Source of the DNA: Daucus carota subsp. sativus
Lineage: Eukaryota; Streptophyta; Magnoliopsida; Apiales; Apiaceae
Direction of reading: 5' to 3'
DNA: 64,000 bases
Assembly: GCF_001625215.2 (NCBI RefSeq)
Contig: NC_030385.2
Span: 45,037,598 to 45,101,597 of the forward strand
The translations under genes and the position numbers were made by a program. A model generated the notes under the pieces. It did no database searches. It saw nothing but the letters and a program-made list of their open reading frames with translations, and had not been told where the DNA came from. This document shows, piece after piece, positions 34,473 to 45,347 of this stretch. Numbering within the stretch: the first letter of the stretch is position 1; each line of letters opens with the position of its first letter.

Positions 34473-36047
34473 CCATTCTGCGAGTTTACTTAGCAAAAAG
34501 ATTATGAATGAGGGATCTAGAGGTAGTGCATTCAGTTTGTGTTGGTTGGATTTTTTAGTTCATTTGTTAAATTCTAAAGAATTTACTTCTTAGTTATTTA
34601 CTTCTAGTAAATTAGAGTTCAAAATTATAAGGATACTGGTATGTGCTGGGGAAAACTTATCCAACCTACAATTTTATAACCGCTCATCATCAGATGACTG
34701 GGATTATAACAAATTTATGTTAAGTTCGTTTTTTTTTTCGTTGGACGACTAATATGGTTATTTGTTTGTTCATTGGTTTTTGTAAGTAGATGATCGAATT
34801 GACTATTTTACTTGTATAGCAGAAAAAAACACCGGATATGATAATAATTTGTTATAATCCCGATCAGTGAATACATTATCCAACGACTATAAAACTAAAG
34901 GTGGGATAAACATTTCGGGAACCAGGACCCAATTTAGAATGACACGAGTCTAATAGATTTTAAGTGAGTCGAGCTTGAGTCAGCTCAGTTCGAATCACCC
35001 CTTTCAGGTAGTCAGAGTACTGCCGGAATATGTTCAAAACAGCAATATTATTTTTGATTTTATTTGCTCGGGAATCTTTTGGAGAATGGGAAAAGGAAAT
35101 ATGAGAGGCCCTTTCCGTCTTTTTAGGCTTTAGCACTTTGAGGTGGTCATGGATCTGCGAAGAAAAGAAAGAGTGAAATTTTTTGACCAAAAAATAATTA
35201 AAAAGAAAAAAATATAGAAAAAAATAGCGAAAAAGTTAAAGACAGGAGGAAAAGAAAGATGTGGTAGTACGTCAGGCTCTGTCAAAGTTGGTCTATTACA
35301 TACACGCAACCTCATTACAGTTTAGCCCCTCTCCTATTTCAATAATACATGTCAGAAAATATGTGCCTCGTTTTTCAGCTTTTTACAAAATAAAATGTAC
35401 TGTGTAATTGTAAAAATTGGAAATTGAAATTAATCGATAGATATATACACTCAGGCTTGATCAAAGATTCTTTATAAACCCGAGAATTTTAGTCAAATTG
35501 AAATATAATAAATTTGTAAAATAAATTTGAGAATTAATCAGAAATTTTTAAAATAATAAAATTATATGTTTGAGAAATATTTTCCGATACTTGATAATAT
35601 TAATAGTTCCGCCATAATTCCGTCACAACCTCCTTATGTGCCTGATGAGAAGTGATTAAGAGACTAGTAAGTACAGAGATGTTGCTTGTAAATTGCATTA
35701 TATTCCTCACACTGTGAGTTCATTTTCATGCACTGCCAAATATAGTAATAGTACTCGCATGTATTTTTATTAAAAGTGGTGTGATCAGTCTTAGTACACA
35801 GTTGGAACTAAATCTGTGCCGTTGAAAACAAGTAAAGAAAAAGAGGTGGTGCTGATAAGTTGTTAAAGCAGCAGCTCTTAACGGTGCAGCATCATGTCTG
35901 TTTACGTAGCTTTTTAGAGTGTATAACAACTGAGAGATTCTTCATTAGCCCAGGGAGAGATAGGCCCTGGAGAGGGAGAGAGAGCAAGAGAGAGGAGAGG
36001 GAGAGGGGGAGAGAGAGAGAGAGAGAGAGAGGAAGAGAGAGAGAGAG
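34473..36047. other. Displaced UBC12 3' flank and BZR1-like promoter/5' UTR
   Basis: From 34478 on is the original downstream flank of UBC12. At about 34930-35005 a fragment with CGAGCTTGAGTCAGCTCAG and TTCGAATCACCCC resembles the end of a hAT-like element. 35960-36047 is a purine tract of GAGAGA repeats leading straight to the BZR1-like ATG, so it is 5' UTR. ORFs at 34960-35315 and 35726-36099 are accidental. Confidence 0.5.
35976..36047 (+). repeat. (GA)n tract in the BZR1-like 5' UTR
   Basis: An almost pure GA/GGA purine run ends at the ATG. Such tracts are common in plant leaders and are bound by BPC/GAGA factors in other genes. A role here is not shown. Confidence 0.75.
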
Positions 36048-37494
36048 ATGAACTGGGAAGAGGGAACATCGTGTGGAGGAGGGAGGAGGAAGCCGTCATG
36101 GAGAGAGAGGGAGAACAATAGGAGGAGAGAGAGGCGAAGGAGAGCGATTGCTGCTAAGATATACGGGGGGTTACGAGCTCAGGCCAATTTTGATCTGCCT
36201 AAACATTGTGACAACAATGAGGTGCTGAAAGCTCTGTGTGCTCAAGCTGGTTGGGTTGTTGAACCTGATGGCACCACCTATCGCAAGGTCTAATCTCTTT
36301 TCTCTTATGTCAGTTCTGTTGAATTAAGATGATTTTGTTACATAATTCTTGGTGCATTTGAGTATATTGCGGACTTAATTTATGATCTTTGGCCTCAATG
36401 GGAGAATTTAAGGGGTTAATGCTTTATTTCATCACTGTACTCGACCATAGCTTACCGAGTGAAATTTTTTTTTAATTAAATAATGGGGAATGAGGAGGAG
36501 TATAATGGATTGTTGTGGTCGAGCAGTGATGAAATAGAGTATTAACCGGGAATTTTAGTAACCTAACTATCAACAAGGTCTTTACATCTGCTAGTTTTCA
36601 TGTCCTTTTATTTTGGTTCTAATTGAATATACTCGCGCACTCATTTTGTCTTCGACAATTCTTACTCTCGAGAACCCTTGAGAAGAGAGTGAGCACAATG
36701 CTGGTAGTGCAATAGCTCTTTGGTAGTTGTATAGTTTCCGTTTATGTATCTGAACTTATGCCTGATTAGTATGTTAACTGACTTGTGTGATTCAGGGATC
36801 AAGACCACTTCACATTGATATCGGAGCAATTGACCTTGAGGCCAATTCAACCAACACGACTCCATGCTCTTCTCGCAGGCCAAGTCCCCCATCTTCATCC
36901 TTTCCTAGCCCTGTTCCCTCCTATCAACCTACTCCATCGTCCTCTTCCTACCCCAGTCCATCAAGACTCGATGCCAACACATCTTCAAACCCCTTTTCGT
37001 TCATGCATCAGTCTTACAATTCATCTCTCCGTCCTCTGAGGATCTCAAACAGTGCACCTGTAACCCCACCACTCTCACCACCAATCACCAATATTTCTAT
37101 GCAGAATTTCAACTGGGAATCGATAGCCAAACAGTCCGCTTCCTTGAAGTTCCCCTTCTTAGCTGCATCTTGCCCAGCAAGTCCTACTCGTGGCCAGCGC
37201 TTCACTCCTGTCACTATCCCTGAATGTGATGAGTCTGACTCGACTATCGATTCAGGCCAATGGATCAACTTCCAAGCTTATGCACCTACTATCGGTCCAA
37301 CCTCTCCAACTTTTAATCTTGTGAAACCTGTGGCTCCGAACGTCTCTTTCAAAAATACAATCTTGGAGAAACGGAAAGGAAAAGATTTCGAGTTTGAGAG
37401 CATATCAGTGAAGGCATGGGAAGGAGAGAGGATTCACGAAGTCGGATTAGATGATTTGGAGCTCACACTGGGATTGGGAAGTACAAAGATTTAG
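36048..37494 (+). CDS. BZR1: BZR1/BES1-type brassinosteroid transcription factor
   Basis: Two exons (36048-36287 and 36796-37494) give 312 residues. The protein binds E-box and BRRE DNA and carries out the transcriptional response to brassinosteroid. The DNA-binding domain is at about 13-80 ([20 protein letters not shown], then [20 protein letters not shown]). The Ser/Pro-rich part offers many GSK3 (BIN2) sites. [11 protein letters not shown] (about 162-172) fits the 14-3-3 site. [14 protein letters not shown] (about 223-236) is the PEST-like block altered in bzr1-D and bes1-D mutants. LELTLGLG (about 301-308) is the EAR repression motif. The intron after GTTYRK is at the family position. Neighbouring genes support the BZR1/BES1 branch rather than BEH genes. 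Confidence 0.95.
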
Positions 37495-38156
37495 ACTCAA
37501 TTAAAATCTCAAGTCGGGAACAACAAGAGTGCAGGTTTTCTTCATAAGTCTTACTCTTATCACAAGTGTGATTTGTAGCTAGTAAGTTCTGCTTTTCACT
37601 AGTCAGGCACACATTTTCTCAAATGCTCAAATGTGGCCGATTAAGTGATGCTATATATGCAACTATGTGCTTTTTCGATGTCTTCAAATGTGTAATGGCA
37701 TTTATGCCTTAAATATTTTAAAGTTGCTCAGTGTTTAAAAGAGTTTTTTTCGTTCTATCACGGATTGTTTGCAGACTTCATTGTTGATCCAGGATCACAA
37801 ATCGGAACAACACTTTGTTTCTGATAATCTTGGTTCAAGGGCACATCCAAACCGTAACTATTTTATATTTGGACTTGATCAATCCATTCTGCATAGATCT
37901 TGTTGAGCCGATCATAATAGTACATTAATTTTACTATAAAATCAGAATCACACAGATCATATTACAAAGTCACACTATCATCCAAATTATCGACATTTTT
38001 GTACAGTATGCGGTTAGTACACGATACAACACCATACCAGGAACACAACTACCAGCTCTAACAAGAACTCCTGACAAGTCACTACACTTGTGCACAGCTC
38101 TAATTAGTGTATGAAGACGAGTCGAATTTCAGCTACTTGCATCATTCATGTAAAGC
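37495..38156. other. Space between convergent genes
   Basis: 3' UTRs of the BZR1-like gene (from the left) and the glycosylase gene (from the right). No other feature was recognised. Confidence 0.6.
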
Positions 38157-39408
38157 TTAGCCAGCTGATACCTTGTTCTCTGTAATCTCGGGCTTTAAAC
38201 CTAGCTCTGCGATATCTTTGCACTCTTGGTATCTGAAGCAGGTAATAAGATGATCATTAGTCATCCCAGAAACTTGCATAAATGAGTACACTACAGTAGG
38301 TCCAACACAACGAAACCCCCTTCGCATCAAATCCTTGCTTATAGCTTCTGATTTCGGGGTTTTCACTGGTATTGTACGTGCATAGCGGATTCCATTCTGA
38401 ATCGGCTTGTGGTTTACAAATTTCCAACAATAGTTGCTAAATGAACCAAATTCCTCTTGAAGCTTAAGTAGTTGGTTAGCATTCTCAACAACTGCTCGAA
38501 TTTTTGGTTCAGATAACAAAGTACTGCAGTTGGCTTTCATCGACAGCAACTTCTCCTCTGTGAATTTGGCCACGGAGGATGGATCGAAATTATCAAAATG
38601 CTTCCTGTAAAAAAGCACGTATTCACTATGATGCTATCTCTCTCGCTCCCTTTACAAGGTGTTAGATTCGAATCTTCTCAAAAATAAGACGGGTGTGTGA
38701 GTGTGTTTAATTATCAAAAAAGAGTATGATATATGTATCAGGCCTTCCAAGATTGCAAAGACTAATCAAATAAGTAAACAGACCTGAATGAATCTCTCTT
38801 ATAAAGAATTGCAGGCCAAGTCATTTCTGCCAAAGCTATTGACAGAACAAATAATTCAAAGAGTTTCCGATCATCGCGGACCGGAACTCCCCATTCTTGA
38901 TCATGAAAAGATACATAAATGGGGTCTGCATGCAATCAAGAGAATGACAACAACAAGTTAGAACATGAAACTAAGGTATAAATATTCCGAGCTTTCTTTA
39001 ACATGATATCAGAGCTCAGTTCGACGTACCAGAGAATGGAGTGATCCAATCACACTGCTTCAACGGCACAGAAGGCACTGATGGTAGCTTCTCAGTTTTC
39101 GATCTCGCCTTGACATTCGACAGAGTACTCTGGCAATCACTCTTCTTATCTTTCTTCCCATTTTTCTTGACACAAGAGGCTGATGACAGGACAGTAACAC
39201 CAGCAGCACTTGAAATTTTGACAGTACTTTTACTCCGAATAGCATGATCTCTAACAGGCTCTGGCTTAACAGAACTCAGCTTCTTCGGCTTCTCCGGTGT
39301 CTTCTCCTTCTTGTTATTAGTCTCATGTTCAGAAACACTGACCCTGTTCCCTGCAGGACCAAGTATTGTCCGTGTTTCTGGAGCCGCGAGCTCGTGAGCT
39401 GCAGACAT
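38157..39408 (-). CDS. DNA-3-methyladenine glycosylase I (Tag) family
   Basis: Three exons (39408-39030, 38925-38784, 38604-38157) give 322 residues. Tag enzymes remove 3-methyladenine from DNA as the first step of base excision repair. The first 115 residues are Lys/Ser-rich and low in complexity, probably a nuclear-targeting extension. The Tag domain begins at Cys119 (CDWITPFSDPIYVSFHDQEW) and runs through GVPVRDDRKLFEL, FVNHKPIQ, LMRRGFRCVGPTVVYSFMQ and NDHLITCFRYQEC. Cys119, the His of FHDQEW and the HxxxC pair of DHLITC match the zinc ligands of E. coli Tag. The stretch where E. coli Tag has its key Glu reads LSIALAEMTW, so that Glu is not conserved in place. This seems to be so in plant relatives. 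Confidence 0.93.
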
Positions 39409-41283
39409 TTGACGAATTACTATTATTTTGAAACGGAGGGAGTAAACGTAAATACACCCTTGGCTACCTAGGTAGTTTTTGCTAAGTGTGTGGGTTTATA
39501 ACAGGAAGTAGAATGTTCTGGTTTTAAGTTGAAAGAACAATGTCATGGTACAAGATTTTTAAGGAGGACTGGATGAAGTGTTTGACTTGTTCTTGCCGGC
39601 GATACTGTCCAGGTGTCAGTTACGATAATTTACTTTAATGGGAAATCTCGATTTTGTCCTTGGTCATTAGATCCGGAGTAGGCCTGTAATTCGAATCCGG
39701 AGTAACTCGAGCTCGAACTCGTTTAATACGATCTGATCTGGCTCGAGCTTGCGAGCTCCAATAAAATTTCATATTCATTTAATTAATAAGTTGACTCGAC
39801 TTGACTCGTGAAACAAGTAAAGTTCGGGTAGAAATTTAAATTTAGATTCGATTAATATAAAATTAAACGAGACGATTCGACCGACTCGTTCAGTTAAACA
39901 AGCCGGCTTGACTCAACTCGTCTCGTAAAATTAAACGAGTTGAGTTCGGTAAAAATTTTAACAACTAAACTATATTTAAATTAGTTATCTATTTACTTCG
40001 TATAATTATTTTAATCACGAAAATAATCGAGCCGAGTTCAACCAAGTCGGGAAAGGGGTTGGATGAGGAGTTTTGAAACTTGTTTTAGGCGAGGAGTCGC
40101 AGTCAGTTGTGGTTAGATTACAAAAACGTGTTACCTTACCACACTTTACCTTACCGTTGCCCCAAGGAATCCAAAGCCCCCACTACACAATACCGGCTAA
40201 CCAACGGCTCTATCTGACTCATTTGATATTGTTTACGTTACAACTTCGGTCTTGGGCTTCTGTCAAAAAGAAAAAAAAAAAATCTTCGGTCTTGGGCTTC
40301 TGTCAAAAAGAAAAAAAAAAATTCTTCGGTCTCGGGCTAAATGGTCAAAGGACTTTTAGTATTGGGCCCTTGTGTATTCTTTTTAATTCTTTTCTTTTTA
40401 TCTTATGTCGGGCTTTTGTGGCGTCTGCTCTGTATATGCAACTTGATAGAACTTAATCAGGCCCAAAAGTCAAGTGACTAGGTCCAAACTATACGCAGAC
40501 TCTGACCCAACGTCCCAACCTTTTCAGAAATTTATAGTTTATATTTTTATTCATAAAAAGAAAATTTTAAAAATAATGAGCGGAACTATGTTTTTTAATC
40601 ATCTTAAGTTACGTGCAAAAAGTCAAAGTGACAAGTAAATAGGGACGGAGGGAGTATATATTTTTAAATAAGATAAGTTTGCTTTTAAGTATCTATTTTA
40701 CTCTAAAAAATATGTCAACAAATACTTCCTTATTTTTGATCTTATAAATAATTAATTTTTTTGTAGAATGTGGGTCTGACTACCGAACACCCCAAATATA
40801 ACATCAATTGTGTTTTTTTTGGTAGAAGAAGACACAATTGATGAAAAGGAAAAATTAGGGGTAACTTGCATCAATTTTGTGAGCCGAGTGTTTAAATTTC
40901 ATGCTCAGGAAAAATATAAAAATTAATATTAGTAATTTTTGTCGTGACAAAAAATTATTAGAGATTTTTTTTTATGTGGTACCAAAAAACCATTAATATT
41001 TAAATAATTTGTAGCAGAATGATGAACCTCAAAGTCTAAAATCGATAGCCGGCACACATAACAAAGGAGATTGTGTAAACATTCGTTACGCTCAAACTAT
41101 ACTTACATACACTCTTCAATTCATCTTCTTCCATACGGAGAGGAGAGGGGGGAGAGAGAGAGATATAGAGAAAGAGAGGAAGGGAAGAGAGATAGAGAGA
41201 GGGGAAAGGGAGAGGAGAGATAGAGATATACAGAGAGATAGAGAGGGAGAGGGAGAGGGAGAGAGGGAAGTAAGAGAGAGACC
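39409..41283. other. Intergenic: two promoters and MITE remnants
   Basis: Divergent upstream regions of the glycosylase and PEX11A genes. It holds Stowaway right-end remnants (ACGGAGGGAGTA) at about 39431-39445 and 40641-40657. A region rich in CTCGAGCTCGAACTCG at about 39676-40060 looks like part of a hAT-like element without clear ends. It also holds a 40-bp tandem repeat at 40244-40330 and a 12-bp hairpin at 40802-40843. 41137-41283 is a GA-rich leader. The ORF at 40073-40456 has no domain. Confidence 0.5.
40244..40330. repeat. Tandem repeat, 40-bp unit
   Basis: Two full units and the start of a third begin CTTCGGTCTTGGGCTTCTGT, each followed by CAAAAAG and an A-tract, with starts at 40244, 40284 and 40324. 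Confidence 0.85.
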
Positions 41284-42027
41284 ATGGAACCTAAGAAACC
41301 TCCATCATCAAAACCAACTCAACGAGATTTCTTGACCCATCTGGAAGCGTATCTCGCCAAACGAGACGGCGTTGACAAGCTCCTCAAAATCTCACGATAC
41401 GCCACCAAAGTGATCCTCTCCTCGTCTTCCCTCCCATTAAGCTCAACCCAGAAAACCCACCTCAAATCCTTCGAATCCAGCGTGGGTCTGAGTCGAAAAG
41501 CCTTCCGACTCGGCAAATTCATCCAAGATGTCAACTCTCTGCGCAACTCAGTCCCCGAGTCAAACCAAGACTTGTTTTTGACTCTTCTTGCTTATGGAGG
41601 TGAAGGGGTGTATTATTTCATCGAGCAGTATGTTTGGTTGGTGAAATCAGGGCTAATTGATGGAAAAAATTTGATCTTCTTGCAAAAGATTAGTGCTTGG
41701 GCTGAGTTTCTTGGGTATTTCGGGAGTGTTGGGCTGAAAATTAGGGAGTTGAGGAGGATTAGGGATGAGGAGAGTTGTTTGGTTTCAAGTATTCGGATTG
41801 CGGATTTGAGAGAGATTAGTGTTGCTGATGATCGGGAGAGATTGAGGAAATTGAGGGAGAAGAAGTTGTTGAAGAGGCTTTCTGTTGTGCAAGATTTGGC
41901 TGATGGATTAATGGCATTGGCTGATATAAGAGATGGGAAAGGGAGGTTTACGGGTCCGTTGGTGTTGTCGTCTGCTGGGCTATTGTCTGCTGTTATTAGT
42001 ACTCATAAGAATTGGTTGTCTTGCTGA
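41284..42027 (+). CDS. PEX11A: Peroxisomal membrane protein PEX11A
   Basis: A single exon of 247 residues, the same size as Arabidopsis PEX11A. PEX11 proteins sit in the peroxisome membrane, bend it and drive elongation and division. The protein starts MEPKKPPSSKPTQRDFLTHL. It shows the PEX11 helical core (YLAKRDGVDKLLKISRYATK, then SRKAFRLGKFIQDV), LLAYGGEGVYYFIEQYVWL and a C-terminal segment GPLVLSSAGLLSAVIST that should lie in the membrane. The ATG context (accATGg) is good. It follows a purine-rich GAGA leader of about 145 bp. Absence of introns fits the PEX11A branch. Confidence 0.93.
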   Translation: MEPKKPPSSKPTQRDFLTHLEAYLAKRDGVDKLLKISRYATKVILSSSSLPLSSTQKTHLKSFESSVGLSRKAFRLGKFIQDVNSLRNSVPESNQDLFLTLLAYGGEGVYYFIEQYVWLVKSGLIDGKNLIFLQKISAWAEFLGYFGSVGLKIRELRRIRDEESCLVSSIRIADLREISVADDRERLRKLREKKLLKRLSVVQDLADGLMALADIRDGKGRFTGPLVLSSAGLLSAVISTHKNWLSC

Positions 42028-43904
42028 TGGAGGTCGAATGTTTGGTCAGGTCAGATACCGTTTGTAGCTACATTGTTGTTTTTGAAATGTAGAATTAGTT
42101 TGATATGATTTGTGCCATAAAATGTGAAGGAGAGATTTTCCCAAAACTTTGATGAGAACCCATGAAACTTTGGGGTGTTATAGTTTTACGATTATGGTTT
42201 AATAAGTTTTAAGTCTTAATAACTTTTAAGTCGATGATGTAATTTTTTCTAAAGGATTGGAGTTATTCAACTGCCGCAATCCTCTCTGGAAATAAGAAGG
42301 AAAAAACTACAGTTGGTTGATTTTTAACGCACCTTCAGATAGGTAATTATTGTTAGAGTTCCAGTTGTTGGAACTAATATATGCCTAGTGATCTTTACTT
42401 GACAATTGAAATCTGTTTAGTGAAAATCTTGTTGTCTGCATAGAAATTTCTGGTTCTTATATTGTTGGCCTATTGGGTAAGATACATCATCGAAAAACTC
42501 GTTTAGGAATATATAACTCAATGATATATGTGTGCCTGTTGACAGTATTACATTGCAGTTTTGTTCTACACTTCTACAAGAAAGTAAAGCATATTTGTCA
42601 ATAACTGGTGTCAAGAACTACATTTCACAATTACTTTCGTTCATCTTTTTACTCCCTTTATTCCCCTGTGTTTAGTTGACAGGATTTCAGAAAACCTGAT
42701 AATCTAGGGATCTCGAGTAATAAACTCTCATATACTTGTAGATAATTTTCAGATTGTACTCTTCATGTCTAGGATCAGTGGATTGTAACCGACTCCAGCT
42801 TTCTAACAGGCACTGCCTCAGACTGTTTGCAGATTCTCATGTCCTGCTCAAATTGTTCATTGTTTTCTGCTTTGTTGAAAAGAAACATCTCTGTCTGCCA
42901 TGAGAGCCCAGCTTAATAGAACCCTCATGTATTGTAGTTACTATATTAGCATATTGTAGGAAGTACTCTTCGAGACCTTCCGGGGATCCTCAAGGGCATG
43001 AACAAAGAATATGATCCGCCCCCATCTAAATCCCTAATCCACATTCTTATAATTTTCTGCAGTATTCCCTGGACCGATTTTTTCTTTTATGCCATGTGGG
43101 GATATAAACAAAGTAGAACAGTGAACAGTCTGTTCAGTACTTAAATTTATTCATAACCTGGTCGAGTAGTATAGGAAGCTCAACAATATAAATAGATGAA
43201 AAAGGTAGTAGTTTATGAACTAGTAGAGTATGTGTACTTGGCTTATGACTTTTTCTTATTCAATCCTCTTTGAAAATGTAATTAAGTACTCCGAGCCTGC
43301 AGTACATATATCGGCTTGCTAATAGGTATATACTCTAATAATGAACACTTGTATAGAAATCGTTGTTATAACTTTGTGAATTCTTATACAAATATATACG
43401 AAGCATATGGCTTGTTAATTTTGCTTTTGGATTCTACATGGCTAACTTAATGTGAAAGTTAAGAATTAAAGTTCCTATTTGGTTCATATACAATAATTAT
43501 TAAAGTTTGATATTGAATTTAGCAAGGCACAAAGAGGATGGATAACAAGAACAATGATTGGGATTGGTAACCCATCTTCCCGTTGCACTTTGATGCTTAT
43601 GCATAGCATTATGTCGCAGTATGCTTGCATCTGAGGCTCTTACCATGACCCATTCATGTCGTCTTTTCTAGGACATTTTAACTTGTTTAGAAGCAGAAAT
43701 GTGCTTGAATGATGTTTATAGATGTGTAGAAGATATATTCTTCACTTTTGGGCGTTAAAGTTTCTTATACAATTTATATGGCTCTTGTAAGAATGCTGTC
43801 ATTTGATTGTTTGGCATGTTCTTAGTTCTTACTAGCGGCCAGCCTCTACATAAGCCTCTACCTAAATGTTTGCTGTGATTGGTTTGTTGGGTAAATGATT
43901 TGTG
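42028..43904. other. Intergenic, no gene recognised
   Basis: The first 200 bp are likely PEX11A 3' UTR. The rest has normal base composition for non-coding DNA. No domain-bearing ORF, RNA gene or repeat with ends was found. Confidence 0.5.
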
Positions 43905-44179
43905 TAGGGCTGGCAATATCAGACCCGACCCGAACCCGACCCGAACCCGACCCAAACCCGTAACCCGATTTACTGAGACAAAACCCGAAAGTGACCCGAA
44001 AATCACCCGTTTTGACACGAAATGGACCCGACATGACCCGAAATTCTAATTTCGTTTCTAATAACTTCAATTTTCAGTTTTATTCAATTTTAAGTGATTT
44101 TAGCTTGACCCGAAATCGACTCGAAATTGACCCGATTGCTGACACGAACACGACCCGTTACCCGAAACTGCCACCCCTA
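43905..44179. mobile_element. hAT-type MITE rich in CCCGA repeats (275 bp)
   Basis: The ends are TAGGGCTGGCA on the left and, read inward from the right, TAGGGGTGGCA. GATTTGTG is duplicated on both sides (43897-43904 and 44180-44187), an exact 8-bp TSD. The interior carries many ACCCGACCCGA and CCCGAA units in one orientation near both ends. The ORFs at 43755-44290 are made by these repeats and are not genes. Confidence 0.85.
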
Positions 44180-44187
44180 GATTTGTG

Positions 44188-45347
44188 TCATTTGATTGTT
44201 GGGCATGTTCTTACCTGCCAGGACCTAAATGTGGAACACCCTGTTACTAGATCAACTGGATTTAGTCCTTTAACTAATTGCTGGCAATAGGAATTGGTCT
44301 TGAAATAAAAAATGATGCAAAATTTAATTTGGAAAAGAAGAAAGGAACTAGTGCAGGAGTATTAAGACACAGTATAGGACTCTATTTGATTACTGTGTAT
44401 TAGGTACTGTTTGGTTTGATTTTGAGTCCTGTTTTCTGTTTTCAGGAAATAATATTTTCTATGTTAACTTTTTTATATTCTTGAAACTGTTTTCCAGTTA
44501 TATACTTTTTGGAACGGATATTTTAGTGTGTGTTTATGACACACTAACGACCATTTTTCTGGCTAGATGATGATTTTTTTTTTTTTTGGCTCAAATCTGA
44601 TTAATAATGATGGATCCTATGTGCAAAAGTTTTACTAATAAAAATCATCCATTTAAGTGAAAAATGTTAGTTTGTGTACTCATATTCAAAGTTTTTGGTT
44701 GAATTATTTAATTTTTGGCTAAAGTTATAATTAAAATTAGAAAAATACATTATTAAATAGTTCTAAAAATTCTGGAGTAGAGTAAAATTTCTGATTAATT
44801 TTTTAAAAAAGATTCACCGATTTATTAATTAGACGCTGATTTGCCCAAAAATCCCTAATTTAGTTTAAAATCTCTAATGAATCGGTAGGTCGACCTATTA
44901 GTTTCGATTCTCGATTTTTATTCATGGTATGTATGACATAATTTAAAATATAATTTTCAATTTTCAAATAACTTTAATTAGAATCTAAACTATAATATCA
45001 CAACTTTATACACAGTCATACCTAGATTCAAATTCTTCATAAAACAATTTGTTAAAGTTCGAACCAAAAATGAGTTCGCAATTCCATTCGAATTAAAATG
45101 AATGTATTTACAAAAGTCAAAAACGAAGAAAATGATTGTATGCCAGCAAAATAAAAAAATAGTTTCCACCAGGACAGACCATCACTTTTGATTTCCGATC
45201 TTACATTCCAGATCCAACTCCCCTGTCTCCCCTGTTTCTTACACAATCTCCAAATTTCTTACACATCTCTGCACATTCATTTCCATGATCCATCTTCACC
45301 AATCCTCCGAAACTGCCTGAACCTCAAGAGCATGCAACACAATAAGC
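44188..45347. other. Intergenic, LPEAT1 promoter side
   Basis: AT-rich sequence with a T-run at about 44573-44587. 45190-45347 is pyrimidine-rich and probably the LPEAT1 5' UTR. Nothing else was recognised. Confidence 0.5.

Noticed and set aside
36048..37494. BEH-type (BES1/BZR1 homologue) identity for the BZR gene
   Set aside because: The [21 protein letters not shown] start, [11 protein letters not shown] and the gene neighbourhood fit the BZR1/BES1 branch better, though a tree would be needed.
39676..40060. Complete hAT element rich in CTCGAGCTCG
   Set aside because: Left-like end (TAGGCCTGTAATTCG) seen but no right end or 8-bp duplication. Only a fragment can be claimed.
43755..44290. 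ORFs on both strands around 43.9-44.2 kb
   Set aside because: Generated by the CCCGA repeats of a MITE with exact ends and TSD.
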